This document shows positions 46,529-57,943 of a DNA stretch of 64,000 bases, piece after piece. This DNA comes from Laetiporus sulphureus 93-53 (Eukaryota > Basidiomycota > Agaricomycetes > Polyporales > Laetiporaceae). The translations under genes were made by a program, and so were the position numbers. Position 1 is the first letter of the stretch, and the number at the start of each line of letters is the position of its first letter. The DNA lies in contig NW_024468516.1 of assembly GCF_001632365.1 (NCBI RefSeq), positions 140,696-204,695 on the forward strand. The letters run 5' to 3'. The notes below the pieces were generated by a model, which was not told where the DNA came from, did not search any database, and worked only from the letters and a program-made list of their open reading frames with translations.

Positions 46529-48383
46529 CTATGTTACCTCGAGGACGGATATTTCGAGCACCCGAAACTGCGACTGGTCCTTGGAGTGTTCGGACCAACC
46601 AACGACCTCGCGCCAATTAAATACGTTCGCTTCCTTCTCACCTGCACCTGCGAACAGACCGAGGTCATCATCGGAGACGCCGCGGAACATCATGAAGAGA
46701 CGTGTGAAGACGCAATTCTCTGCTGTGACAGAAATGTCGATGGCTGCAGCTATCCTGCTAGGGGTCATGAAACGATATGCGATATTGCGGTGAGCGGAAA
46801 AGGCAAACACGTTCTGGCTGGAAATAGGTACGGTGAGATGTCAGACTGTTTTTTGCGAAGAACATAGACTTACTGAATGAATTGTGTCCGTGCCGTTAAG
46901 GATAGTCCTAGCTGCTCAAGGACACGCATGATATGGGACATGAAGTCTGTATAGGGCATTGCAAAACTGTTCCGAGGGGCAATAAACTCGTGCGGGTCGA
47001 GCATCCCAGGTTCCGGTCTGTGAGCGAATGAGATGATTTAGCGACCCTGCTGGAGATGTTGAGCTTACATCGCTTCGTAGTATAGTGACGTCGCAATGGT
47101 CTCGGACTCGAAGTGCTCTAGTGCGCCACCAGGATGAACCCGCAGGAAGTACTTCACTTTTTGGTCTTCAATAGGCTCTGCGGGCGGCCAAGTTACAGCA
47201 AGCTTCCAAAATGGCGCGAATGCCAGGGTGACATCGCAGTATTGTTGTACTGGTGCAAGGATGCTCAAATGGCACTTTGCCGTGGCAGGCTTAGCTGCGA
47301 GAGCAAGCTTATTGATGACGCGCGTGTCGACGATGAGGTCGGTAGAGATTTCTTGCGTGTTCGCTATTCTTGTGCCGCTAAACTCCAGCTTATGCGTATC
47401 GCCGTCATGCACAATGTCGAGCTTTCCCCAGAAGGAGCCGTCTACTGTTGTCCCATCTTCCATACGTGCCATGTCAAGCTCATCGGAAGAGATCAGCGTG
47501 TCTAGTGCCACATGCGTGCCCGGCGTCAATTCCAGATTGAAAGTAGCGGGCATCTCGAGCACAGGAGGAGGACTGCAAGTGCGTCAGTGATACTTCCGTC
47601 CACCATACTGGAAGCTACGTACGGTGGCGGCCTGTTACATAATAGCAGGGATTTTAGTTTGCAATCACCTCGGATTCGCAAAGTTCACTCACGGAGGCTC
47701 TTCTTCAGGTGGCGGAGGACTGTCGCCCACAATTTCAACGCGGAGGCCCTGCACATTCATTGACGCGATTTGATATGAATCCTCTCCCGTCAACTAAATA
47801 TTGCAATTATCATCTGCGACAGGCATGCCAAACAAAGGAGCAAGCTTACATAAATGTATGGTCCTGTAACCAATCGCTGCGAATACAATCAGTCCCTTTA
47901 CCAGCGTTCAATATCGAAACGAGTGCATTCACCGCTGCGTGTATAGATGCGAAGTCGATCGGTACGCGTAAACTGAATAGAGCATCTGGAGGTGGCTTGA
48001 TCCAGTCCCTCGCCAATGCATCAAGCTCCTGCATCCTGGATCAGATTCGTTCTATGTCTACGCTGTAAGGAGCCTACACCAAACGTAGGAGGTAGCTGAG
48101 CCTTTATGAGCCTCTGATCGGGATATCAAGGACAAGCACTCACCATACGAATCGTTTCCATGTCGCTGAAGACCAAAGTGAGGAGACGCTGCTTGGTGAC
48201 AGCGAATGGAGGCATCTTGTCGGGCAGCTCGACATCTCTGTTGCTCCTGGGTGTCTTAAACCTTCCCCACCAGCTGTGGGAGGACAGACTCGCATTGGAA
48301 CCGCTGCGAAGATGCATGGTGATCAGGATGGGTGCGCAGACATGAGTTGGGGTCGCCGGAACTTACGCAGGTGAAGAGATCAT
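46529..48383 (-). CDS. Unrecognised protein with proline-rich hinge
   Basis: Nine exons: 48383-48367, 48303-48144, 48028-47902, 47863-47850, 47793-47693, 47631-47623, 47572-47069, 47017-46874, 46817-46529 (454 codons plus stop). Exons 4 and 6 are only 14 and 9 nt. Residues about 100-135 read AGPYIYLTGEDSYQIASMNV then VEIVGDSPPPPEEEP and a run of about nine prolines. The C-terminal two thirds look like beta-rich domains (FSGTRIANTQEISTDLIVDT, VRVHPGG-like FLRVHPGGALEHFES, PRNSFAMPYTDFMSHIMRVL) ending at FNWREVVGWSE and EISVLEVT. No signal peptide or membrane span. No family could be named. Consistent phases and no internal stop over nine exons argue for a working gene. Confidence 0.75.
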
Positions 48384-48783
48384 TGTGAAGGAAGGGACTA
48401 ACGGGAAGAGAGAGGAAAGCGAGTCCGGGGAATAGAGAGCAGGTGAAGGCAGACCAGTTGTGAAAGAGTCATTAACTCTCGGAATGCGGTGAGAAACACG
48501 AGGCATCACGAACACGAGGCCGAGTAAGATTGCGGTGCTCACTGGAGAACGAACGTTTCTGATGGTTAGGCGGGGGCAGCGCGGAAGCGGCCCGAGCATT
48601 GTCAGCCCTACTCGATGCTCGTCATTGCTGGCGATGGCGAGCACAGTGCGCACATCGAGCTCGACGACCCCCACCCCTTGAAGGACTCAGGCCCGATCAG
48701 CGCGTCCGTAGACGCGGGTCACGTGGCATCCATGAATGCTACCGAGTCCAATTGCGCCTCAACGTTCATCGACTCAACCATCC
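48384..48783. other. Intergenic, divergent promoter region
   Basis: 400 bp between divergent start codons of the unknown gene and the SAP-domain gene. No element recognised. Confidence 0.4.
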
Positions 48784-49760
48784 ATGTTGCGATCTGCACT
48801 GCGCATTCAGCTCCGCGTGTCCCATGTGACATGCTCGCGCAGCCTTGTCTCCACTGTCCTCCTGACGAAAACCTGGGAAGACATGACCGTCACCGACCTC
48901 AAGAACGAGGCCAGAAAGCGCGGTCTGCAGCCGTGTGTACAATCGACTTGTAGCTGGGAATAACACATTGATATGGGCTGCAGGAACGCAAAAAGGGCCA
49001 CTTTAATCAACCGCTTACGAGAGGATGATGAAAAGAGAGCCATGTCTCTCGCACGTCCCGTCTTCCCGCAAGTCCCCCAGCCCGTGCGTCACGCGTCTAC
49101 CGAGGTGCCTGGCGTACCATCCACCTCGGAACCTCTTCCGTCGAAGACGTTCCCGAAGGAATTTATGGATGTAAAGCTCCCTGACCTCTCACAGCCCGCG
49201 CCAGAACCACCTATCCAAATTGTACGTGCGAACTCATCACTTGATCCAACCACCTGGTGACCGAACCTACAATGTAGCCCTTCCTGCCAGATATGTGGGA
49301 CTCCTCCCGCATCAAGGCCGAATCTGCACCCAAGGAGCCAACGGTCGACATGTCTGCTCCAAAGATGGTAGCAGTCGCTGGCTCGGCGACCCACATTGGC
49401 GGTGGACCGACTTATAGCCTCTCGAATGCGGAGTCCGAGCAGGAGACTCCGAAACCATCGGTAAATGCAGGCCCTTCTGGGATCTGGGGAGACATTGCCG
49501 AGGACTTTTACCTTCCTACGCTACTGAAGCCACTAAGCAGTGCAAAAGAGGCGACGTTCGACATCGCTGAGCTCACGGAAACGTCGGGAGCTCAGCAGAA
49601 AAATTATTCGCGGGCATTGGGCAAGGACGAAGTGAAGGGAGTGTGGGCGCTGTTGGGCCTTTTGGCTGGGTCTTGGATCATCGCTGGCTTCTTTGCCCCA
49701 TCATCCGTATTTGCTGAGCATGTCACAGAGGCAGTAGAGGAGGATGCTGCAGGACACTGA
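48784..49760 (+). CDS. Mitochondrial SAP-domain membrane protein
   Basis: Three exons: 48784-48932, 48984-49221, 49278-49760 (289 codons plus stop). The first 30 residues (MLRSALRIQLRVSHVTCSRS) are basic and lack acidic residues, like a mitochondrial presequence. A SAP motif follows (MTVTDLKNEARKRGLQPNAK, RATLINRLRED), a DNA/RNA-binding helix pair. Near the C terminus is one transmembrane helix (GVWALLGLLAGSWIIAGFFA). This arrangement recalls yeast Aim34, an uncharacterised mitochondrial SAP protein; homology beyond that is not shown. Possibly it tethers mitochondrial nucleic acid to the inner membrane, by inference only. Confidence 0.78.
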
Positions 49761-49923
49761 GGAGACTCCACCTATCAGACATCTGCTGTTGAAAACCCCT
49801 GCCACTATATTTATCTACTAGCATGTTGTCCCGAGGAGAACGTCTCCATTGTGGCCTCGCCTCACATACAGCACAAACGGATGTATCACATGACGTTTGC
49901 GCTCTTAGTGCAGATCGGCCACC

Positions 49924-50492
49924 ATGCTCGTCCGCATACGAGCCCTCTGTCCTCGTTGCCGAGGTTTCCATGCATCTGCTCGTCGTACACATCTAGTCGG
50001 GGCCCCTCATCCTGTCTCTAACCTACGCCCTATCATTTATAACGATACCGCCCCTATGCGCTCTACTGCCGCTACACATCCGTATTCGCTAACCGAGTTC
50101 GAGGGCGATACTCAGGAGTACCAGTGGAAGATACAGCGGCAGCAGCTGGACGCATATAATCATGCCTTTTGGGCGGATGTAAGTGGGACCCGAATGAATA
50201 AGTTCGAGTGCTCATGTGTCAATTCATTCAGAGCAATTCTCGCTTCCAAGCTGCCAAAGCTGCCGTGCTCGAGAGCCTCCCTGAGTCATGTACCGCAGAG
50301 GACCGCGAATTCGTCCTATCCGAGTTCTACAGACGCTGGGTCGTGCAGGAGATGCCCCGCCAAAAAGAGTATGACGCGGAGTGGAGGAAGCAGAATTGGA
50401 AGAGCATTTCACTTGGAGCACGCCTCGCATTCGACAAGTTTGCCGCTCGCATCTCACACCCCTTTTCATCGAGCAAAATTAAGAACGAATGA
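49924..50492 (+). CDS. COA8: Cytochrome c oxidase assembly factor 8 (APOPT1) homologue
   Basis: Mitochondrial factor that protects or assists complex IV assembly. Two exons: 49924-50178 and 50232-50492 (171 codons plus stop). A presequence (MLVRIRALCPRCRGFHASAR) is followed by the family signature SNLRPIIYNDT, HPYSLTEFEGDTQEYQWK, RQQLDAYNHAFWADSNSRFQ and DREFVLSEFYRRWVVQE. Length and motif order match animal COA8. The stop codon is only 30 bp from the NUP133 stop on the other strand, so the transcripts very likely overlap. Confidence 0.88.
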
Positions 50493-50522
50493 GACATACA
50501 TTTACAGTACAGAAAGCAACAT

Positions 50523-53500
50523 TCATGCAGAGTCCATCTGGTTCTCATCATCAAGAACGAGCTGCCGGACATTTTCAAACACCATCTCCAGATTCAAGTC
50601 CAACAGACGCTGCCTCTCTTGCTGGTATTCGTTATACAATCTCTCTGCATCTGGAGGTGATAGTACGGGCCAGCGGATCGTGATATCCGACATTGCCGAG
50701 ATCTCCGTGGCTTCGCTTGGTGACAGAATGAGGCCTTTAGGCTTCTGCTGTTGCCCAATCGTCGTCTGAAGGGCTGCGTAAAGAGCCGTACTGCGATACT
50801 GAGCATTCACCTCCGCATCCGTAAGGTTGATGGTTCGTCGTAGCTTTTCCCAGCTTGAGGTCTGAAGTCAACATATGCCTATCCCTGCGAGACCGAGCTA
50901 CGTACTCATCATGAAGGTATATCCTTCGCCAGACGTTTCTAAACGTGGAAAGTCGTCGGGCATCGGGGACGTTCTGTGCAATACGTCAGACAAGCGGAGA
51001 CAGAGGGATATATGGTACTGACCGTTGCTCGCAGAAGCACACCCAAAGCGATCGCGTAATCTCTCGGGCTCCGCGAATTGTCTTTTAAACTGACGAGCTC
51101 CGCGAGGTCATCTGGAGACAATGCTTTACCGTTAAGCAGCTCACGAACGAGATGCTTGAAGAGCTGGACAGATGTTCAGTACATTCGACAGAAGGTCGTG
51201 AAGATAGAATGCACACCTGGCGATGCCCCCAGTAGTGCTGAAGATGGTGCGCTCGGCTGTCGCTGATGCTTTTTACTTGCGCATCTAGTGGTAGCCTGCT
51301 GCCAGACGCAGCCAGAGCGGCCTTGAATTCCTCAAGAAGTGCTTCATGAACACCAACGAAGTCCAGGCCAATGTGGAAAGCTAGTGCCATCTTTGTCAGA
51401 ATCCAACATGATTTCCTCGAGAAAAGGACTTACTCTCTATCGCGTCTATATCAACAGATCCATTAGCTGCGTGCAATTGTGCCAGCTGCGACAATTTTCC
51501 GACGCTGAGGATGAACTGCAGAAACTCAGAGTTAACCATACCGCATAGTTCAGAAGACGAACGCCCCTTACATGCCTCTCTTCAAGGTTTACAGTACGTT
51601 CCGACTCAAGTAACAGCGCTTTGGATGCATAATCATACCGGCCACGGCCCAAATCGTGTATCCACGATATAGACGGATGGGGGTGTGAAGCAAAGAAGGC
51701 GTCAAGATACTCGTCATGTCGTCGTGCGAATAGCGTGCGCAACTCGCCTACAGCCGTACTGTGTCAGCTGGCCGGTCCACGATATGCATGTTTTAAATCA
51801 CCGTGCTCAATGTACCACTCATAAAGCTCTGTCGCAAATTGTTCCTTGAATTTCATAATGTACGCCTCTATCCTCGCAGCGTAAGGATTTTCTTCAGGAG
51901 GATAGACGGTCCCCATATTGCACAGGGATGCCAAGCTTCGGAAATCTTGATACTCCTCCGCAAGGCCGAATGCCATTCCAGTGAAACCGTTCCTGCCTGT
52001 TGCGACTTAGCGCCTGTGCGATGAACGTCGTGATGTGCTCACGTAAAATGTCGAAGACCTGAGATCGCAGCTGACGGAACTTCTCCTCAAGGGTGAGTCG
52101 CTCCCGCTCCGCGGAGACGTCACTATCCTTTGTATATGGGCTGAACGTGTTGTGAGTACAGTGTTATCCCTAAAACGAAGTGGTTACGAACCTTCTGAGC
52201 CACAGGAGGCGCTCTTGGATGCAACCGAACAGGACTGACGCCAGGTCCGGCAGCTGATCTTTCGCGTCACTGATGGATTGCATGGTTTCAGGATCTGCAC
52301 TCGGAACTTCTGCTAGCCGGGCAGTACTGTAGAACAGCTCGCAGACGGCATCGATGATCTCGGGGCTACTTGACCATGGGTTGATGAGCGGCGGTTCAAC
52401 GCCATATACGGCCACGTTATGTTGCCGGTATTCGACGGCAGATAGCAAAATAATCTGAAAGAAGAAGGAGGAAAAAGCATGAGCTATTGCACATTCCACT
52501 TTGCTGAGACTTCTTACCAGTGCGATCTCGTTCGCTTGATAGATCTCATCGGCCAGATTTCGTCGATTTTCACGTATAGACCGGCCAATTATCCGTTGGA
52601 CGTGAGGAATGAGGCTGGGGATTTTCTCTACGTGAACCCTAAAGAATTCCCTGACGTAGTCCCCACGGGTGTCGGCGCCGATCTCGATCATGCAGGCGTT
52701 GATAGCCATGTCCAAGACGTTCCGGGTGCGGCCAGCCCTGCAGCTCATTGAATGTACTATTCAGCTCTAGAGGGGGTCGTTGACATACTTCCAAAATTCG
52801 GTATGTTGCCGCCACAACTGGTCAGCTGCATATAACTTCTCAGCATCTGTCTCCAGCTGTTGCCGACTCCGCTGCGACATCTGCATGCGGATGTTCCAGT
52901 TTGCTCAAGTACAAATAGCATGAGAGCACACCTTATCCATAACTCCGTTGTCAATGATGAACTTGTTGAGGAAGATGAGCCTCTCCTTGCGGCCAGCAAT
53001 CTGTGTTTGTAGATCAGGGTGTGGTCGAACGATCTTTCCGTCTGCGGAAAAATCAACGCGGTCGAGACTGAGTATCTACCAACAAATGTGCGTGATTCCT
53101 GACCTGATTTCAGGACTGCTCTGCTCAGCTGTTGAGCACCCATCATCAGAGCATCCTCGTCGATCTCAGGTGGGAAGCTAAATTGTAGAGGGTTCTGATG
53201 GCCACAGCTCAGCGGTCGCATAAACTGGGGAAGAAACGCAATACCTCAGAATATGAGCCATAGAGAATGGCCTGTTTCATGATGGACTGGATAAGATCAG
53301 CGCGGCCAGTCCTGTAACAAGGCGTCAATAGTCTGTCAGGTGAACGCAGCAAATGATGCGCGCTTACATCTGACTGAACGAGACTACTTTCTCCATATGA
53401 ACCTCGACCTTGATCATGGTAGTGGCTGTCAACATCAGAAGATCGGTCTCCTTTTCGACAGCGCCGATGCCCAGAGTGCGATCTGTTTCTGATTTGAGCT

Positions 53501-55207
53501 CCAGTCGATCCATGTAATCGCTGTCTGAACAGACTTTAGCCGGAGATCACTCGGGAGTGAAGTGATTAAGTGCAAACCTCTTGCACAGAAGGCCACTGCA
53601 TCGCTAAATTGGACAATAAACAACTTGCCACCAGAGAGCAGGTGTAAGCGGGGATGCAAAATGGGTATAGAGGTGGAGGTCTGCGCATAGAAACCTTTGT
53701 CATTCGCCATTTGTCCAAACAAATCTGTCGCACTTACAGTCTGGTAAGGAACAGATTTGACGCTTTCGACGCTGAACTGTTCCTCGTTGAGCGCGTTCAC
53801 CATCCGAACAATTGCATATACGCGACGAAGTTCCATGTCGATGTCCATAGTTGATTCATCCACCGAAGCCTGGAAGGATGCTAAGATGACAAGAGTGTTG
53901 GAGCTGATGACCAGAAGAACGTGAGGCGCGATCCTGTGGAAAGCGCCGCGGTGCTTACTTTTCCATCTTCAAGTCCAACAATTCAAGATCCAGGGCCGCC
54001 ATGTTTTCAGCGGCTGCCACGAATTTGTCTTTCAGAGCGTGACTTATCACCTCTGCCAAATCTTTCTCTAGGATGAGCTCTTCCCATCCTTCTACAGACA
54101 TATTCCATTTTTGTATCCTTGTGGTCACCATTGCCCAGACATCTCTCCCAAGAGCAGTCTTCGACTGCTCTCCAAGGGCAACCGCGCTTATATGACCGGA
54201 CTTTGGCCTCATACCCGTCGCTGTTCCCAAGAATCCAGGGAATAGATGAGCAAATGAGAGCGAGGAGGAAGGATGGCCGAATTCATGGAAACTTAGACGA
54301 TTGCCGCCAGTTGCTGTTATGGTTAGACGGAAGAGGCGGCCCTTTGATGTTGAGATGATGTATGTCCGGGGCTGAGCACGTTCTATGAGCGTCGGACAAG
54401 CAATGTAACAGCGATGATATACGTACGTCTGCCCGAGAGAGTGTTGTTACCAATTCTCCTTGATCTAGGCTTAGATTGTAATATGTAAAGTTGTCGCCAC
54501 CAGCAAGGCCCATACCAACGCCATCCCAGAAGCGGATCTGGCCTATATGTGAGCTAATGATCAGACCAGGTTCCCTTGTGGGACCGTGAGGAATGAGGGC
54601 GTAAAAAGGAGTGGTCATGATATCCTCTCGTCCATTTTCGGCTTGGGGGCAGAGAAAAATATAGCAAGTCGGTGTCCCTGTCAGAGCCTGCGCGTACTGT
54701 GAGTACTTCAACAGCATCTTTGCGTCATTAAACGCGCACCTGAGCATGTTTCCATACGAAGCAAATTTCCCTGGAAGCCACAATCGCGAAGCCTGTCAAC
54801 GTATCGATATCTCCCGAGTAAGATTGTTCGCGAAGGTCTATAATGCACGCAGATATCAGTGAGAGTCACAAGAGAATAAGCAGAAGCTGACCTGTTCCCT
54901 TGAGGGCTTTCTTCACCTCTACTGGAAGATGAGCGTAGAAAGTGGCGGTCAATTCCTCGGTGTTAGCGAACGTCATATCTTGCCTGCCGCTGAGATCGCG
55001 TTCCTCCTGAATCTCATCAACATCCATCCTGACAATTGAGGCGCCATCGGGTTGTGCGGATGGCAATCTCTCCTGCGGCCGTGGTGTCGCGAGGCGAGAG
55101 CCAGTTGTATGTGCAGCACTTGGCGCTGGCTGCTTGGATGGAGATCGCGCAAATGGGCTCTGCCTGTGAATTCGTTTAGGAGCGGGAGATGTTGTGAATG
55201 TCGCCAT
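50523..55207 (-). CDS. NUP133: Nucleoporin NUP133
   Basis: Outer-ring (Y-complex) nucleoporin. 21 exons: 55207-54892, 54837-54740, 54687-54427, 54371-53959, 53903-53738, 53680-53578, 53524-53368, 53311-53245, 53194-53104, 53041-52932, 52880-52789, 52737-52518, 52454-52192, 52140-52043, 51996-51802, 51747-51572, 51524-51434, 51380-51217, 51163-51023, 50973-50906, 50853-50523 (1206 codons plus stop). After a Ser/Pro-rich start, the N-terminal propeller shows LTGFAIVASREICFVWKHAQ, IISSHIGQIRFWDGVG, YIISTSKGRLFRLTI and WNMSVEGWEELILEKDLAEV. The C-terminal helical part shows FPPEIDEDALMMGAQQLSRA, KERLIFLNKFIIDNGVM, ALYNEYQQ-like ERLYNEYQQERQRLLDLNLE. Exon 5 uses an acceptor at 53904; a nearer AG would leave a 25-nt intron. 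The first ATG is used. Confidence 0.9.
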
Positions 55208-55365
55208 TGACACAATTTGGGACGTGCAGTCGAAGTCGACTGAGGGTATTGTGCAGGCAGTAATTATATGTTGACCAAGCGCCGTGCACGCGTCAAGTCG
55301 CGTTGAACATAAGTGTGGCCCGTGCCAGCACAAACACGGCCAAATACCCTCTCACACTCACCATC
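55208..55365. promoter_or_regulatory. Shared NUP133 / PRCC promoter
   Basis: 158 bp between two divergent start codons. No TATA box. Inferred to be a bidirectional promoter from the arrangement alone. Confidence 0.45.
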
Positions 55366-56824
55366 ATGCTCGGCATCGAGGACTATGGCAGCGACAACGA
55401 TAGCGAGTCTGAGATCCAGCTCAGGCAACCCGTGTCAATTCAGAGCACATCTGGTGCTGCTGAACTTCCTCCGCCAGCCAGAAAGTCAACGTTCTCTCTC
55501 CCATCACCAATCAATGCGTCATCTGGTGCTTCATCTAAATCTCCGAATGAGCTCTCCCTGCGAGTCCCCAAGGTCAAGAAGTCAAAGAAGATCATTACCA
55601 TAGGCCTACCTGAGCTTCCGCCTGAGGAGGATACCGATCGCGCAGATGGACCTCCTGTGGCGAAGAAGCCTCGCATAACGCCCGGCGCACGCTCATCTGC
55701 GCTTCTATCTATGTTGCCCGCGCCAAAGAATAAATCACCTATTAATTCTGCTCCGGAGAGAGTACTTGGTGCTGGTCGTGGACCTGGACTCGTATTCAAC
55801 ACTGGTTCACGCCGCTCCGTACGAACTGTAAGTATACAGGATGTCCCGGACAAGGATAACGACGAGGGAGCTAGTGGCTCTGTCGAAGTCGCCAGCAGTG
55901 ATAAGGCGAACAAAAACATGGTCATTCATTTCCTTCCTCCTTCTTTGGTGAAAGGAAAGGCGAATATTTCGGTGGAGGAGAAAGACGACCGACCAAGAGC
56001 TTCTCCTACTGCCTCGTCTTCATCTTCAATTGGCTTTTTCTCGATAGGTGACTATGCTGTGACCTTTCGCTGCTGCCATGCTGAGATATGTTGTAGCTTC
56101 GACAACTGAATCAACGGTATCGGATACACGGACGTCAGCCAAGACCAACATTCGCGCATCAACGTCGGCTCCTTCTGTGCCAAACACGTCGCCTGCGCTT
56201 GCCCTTCCTTTGCTTCCTGGCGTCTCATCTGCTCCCAAGGTCGACGACTTCGCGCCACCCGAACCTTCTCCTCAAGATCCGTACCCAGGCTATTACATGC
56301 TGCCATCTGGGGTATGGGCGGCATACGACCCAGAGTATTATCGTACCTACTACGATAGGTGGAAACGAGAGTACGACGAACACGTCCGTGCGCTTGAGAA
56401 AGGAGTGGTAAAAGGCTTTGAAGCCATCGAGACGGAGGGCGCTGAGGAGATCAACGCATCGCGTGTAATGGAGAAGGCAAAGAAGGAGATTCAGGAGAGA
56501 GAGGAGAGGAAAGCGTTGACGACCGGTGACGCGGAAGTACCTGCGGCACCGAAGATGAATATTAAGGTGCATCTCTGTTAGTATCATTGATTAGTCACGG
56601 TATGCTAAAACGTCTTCCTGCAGGGTGCCGCCCTCGGTGGAAGAGCCCGAACACGCCACCAACTATCCACTCTGCTCACGGAGGCATACCAAAACAGAGA
56701 AACACTGGAGGAGAAGATCGCACAAGGCCGAAGGAACAGAAAGGAAGCAGGTAATAAGTATGGTCAGTCCACGTTTCCTAGCATCGTCGACAATATCGCT
56801 AAAGTATGCTCCACAGGATTCTAA
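55366..56824 (+). CDS. PRCC: PRCC-like protein (mitotic checkpoint / splicing-associated)
   Basis: Four exons: 55366-56047, 56097-56566, 56624-56762, 56817-56824 (432 codons plus stop). The N terminus MLGIEDYGSDNDSESE and the basic block VKKSKKIITIGLPELPPEE are typical. The C-terminal conserved region follows: PYPGYYMLPSGVWAAYDPEY, MNIKGAALGGRARTRHQLST, LLTEAYQNRETLEEKIAQGR and the end AGNKYGF. In animals PRCC is a nuclear proline-rich protein that binds the checkpoint protein MAD2B and associates with the spliceosome. The last coding exon is 8 nt (GF and stop). An upstream in-frame ATG at 55303 exists, but the conserved start is at 55366. Confidence 0.88.
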
Positions 56825-56973
56825 GTTATCGCTGGCCTTCCCTTCAATACTTGCGATTTTGTTGTATGCCACACGTCATCGTGAATCATCTATATTCGCA
56901 GATAATGTGAACATTAGAAGGCAATGTAGTAGTTATACAAGGACAAGGTATAGATATATGTACATGTTGCAGT

Positions 56974-57628
56974 CTACTTCTGAGATGACGAGAATTCTGC
57001 AGCCAAAGTGTTACCTCGGAGCAATACTTTTGATGACATCAGATACTTACTGGTAACCGACTTGGTACCTTCCGAAATTGCGTGCTTCGCCAGCTCACCA
57101 GGCAGGATGAGGCGGACACTGGTCTGGATCTCCCGTGATGATATGGTGGACTTTTTTGAGTAGGATGCGAGCTCTAACAGCTTGACATGTCAACTTGCAC
57201 AGAATTTCAGGAGCCTCGTACTCACTGGACGCCTCAGTGGCAATGCGCTCGAAGATATCGTTGACGAAAGAGTTGAGGATGGCCATACCCTTGTTCGAGA
57301 TGCCCGTGTCAGGATGCACCTGCTTGAGCACTTCGGTGCGTTGTCAGTATCAGCTATGTCGACGAAAGCCATGCACTTCGAAAGTACACACCCTTGTAGA
57401 TGTAAGAATTGTACGTCTCCTTACGAGCCCGTCGACGCTTCTTCTTATCACCCTCAGCAGACTGCGACTTCGTCGACTTCTTCGCAGCCTTTGACTCCGT
57501 CTTGGCTGGTGCTTTGCTCGCAGTGGAAGCAGGGGTCTTCGAGGCGCTTGAGGCGGGCTTGGCAACATTGTCAAGGCCCGTGTCGCGTACGATAGGCATT
57601 TTGTGGCTGAGCTTACCTTTGCTGCCAT
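56974..57628 (-). CDS. HTB1: Histone H2B
   Basis: Core histone. Five exons: 57628-57617, 57557-57392, 57330-57226, 57173-57051, 56996-56974 (142 codons plus stop). The first exon codes only MAAK; then [17 protein letters not shown] and the acetylatable lysine-rich tail. The histone fold reads [60 protein letters not shown] and [20 protein letters not shown]. It ends KFSSSQK. The lysine of VTK, the ubiquitylation site (human K120), is split by the last intron. The alternative start MPIVRD, open in the same region, is rejected since it retains the intron. No H2A neighbour is present, unlike in many fungi. Confidence 0.96.
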
Positions 57629-57943
57629 TGGTGTTTGACTTATTGTACATTATTAGCGCGTCTTCATTAAATGGCCAATAATATAGATACCTTTGAAGAA
57701 GGAGGAAGGGTAGGAGGGCAGCGAGATGGTAGTGAGAGAAGAAGCGTCCGATGCTGAACGCGTCGCGTTGATCGCTTTTAAACACGGGGTGCATAGTCAC
57801 GTGAAAACGCGTTCCGCCAGCCACAGACGCGTTGGCGCGCAGTTCACGTTAACGTTGTGCCTTTCAAGTTGTCCAAAGTGGAATTAATCAGCACTAGTAC
57901 TTGTCATGCGTGATTATTGGCAGCATCACAACGAGGCCAAGTG
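57629..57943. other. H2B upstream region
   Basis: Between the H2B start and the HTD2 stop. CACGTGAAAACGCG at 57799-57812 includes a CACGTG box. No other element recognised. Confidence 0.4.

Noticed and set aside
53934..53958. 25-nt intron in NUP133
   Set aside because: An AG at 53935-53934 gives an in-frame join, but 25 nt is below the usual size, and the acceptor at 53905-53904 (55 nt) is also in frame and aligns better with the propeller strand SNTLVILASF.
57354..57660. H2B starting at [11 protein letters not shown]
   Set aside because: That segment is the first intron; splicing from MAAK to PASSASK gives the normal H2B N terminus.
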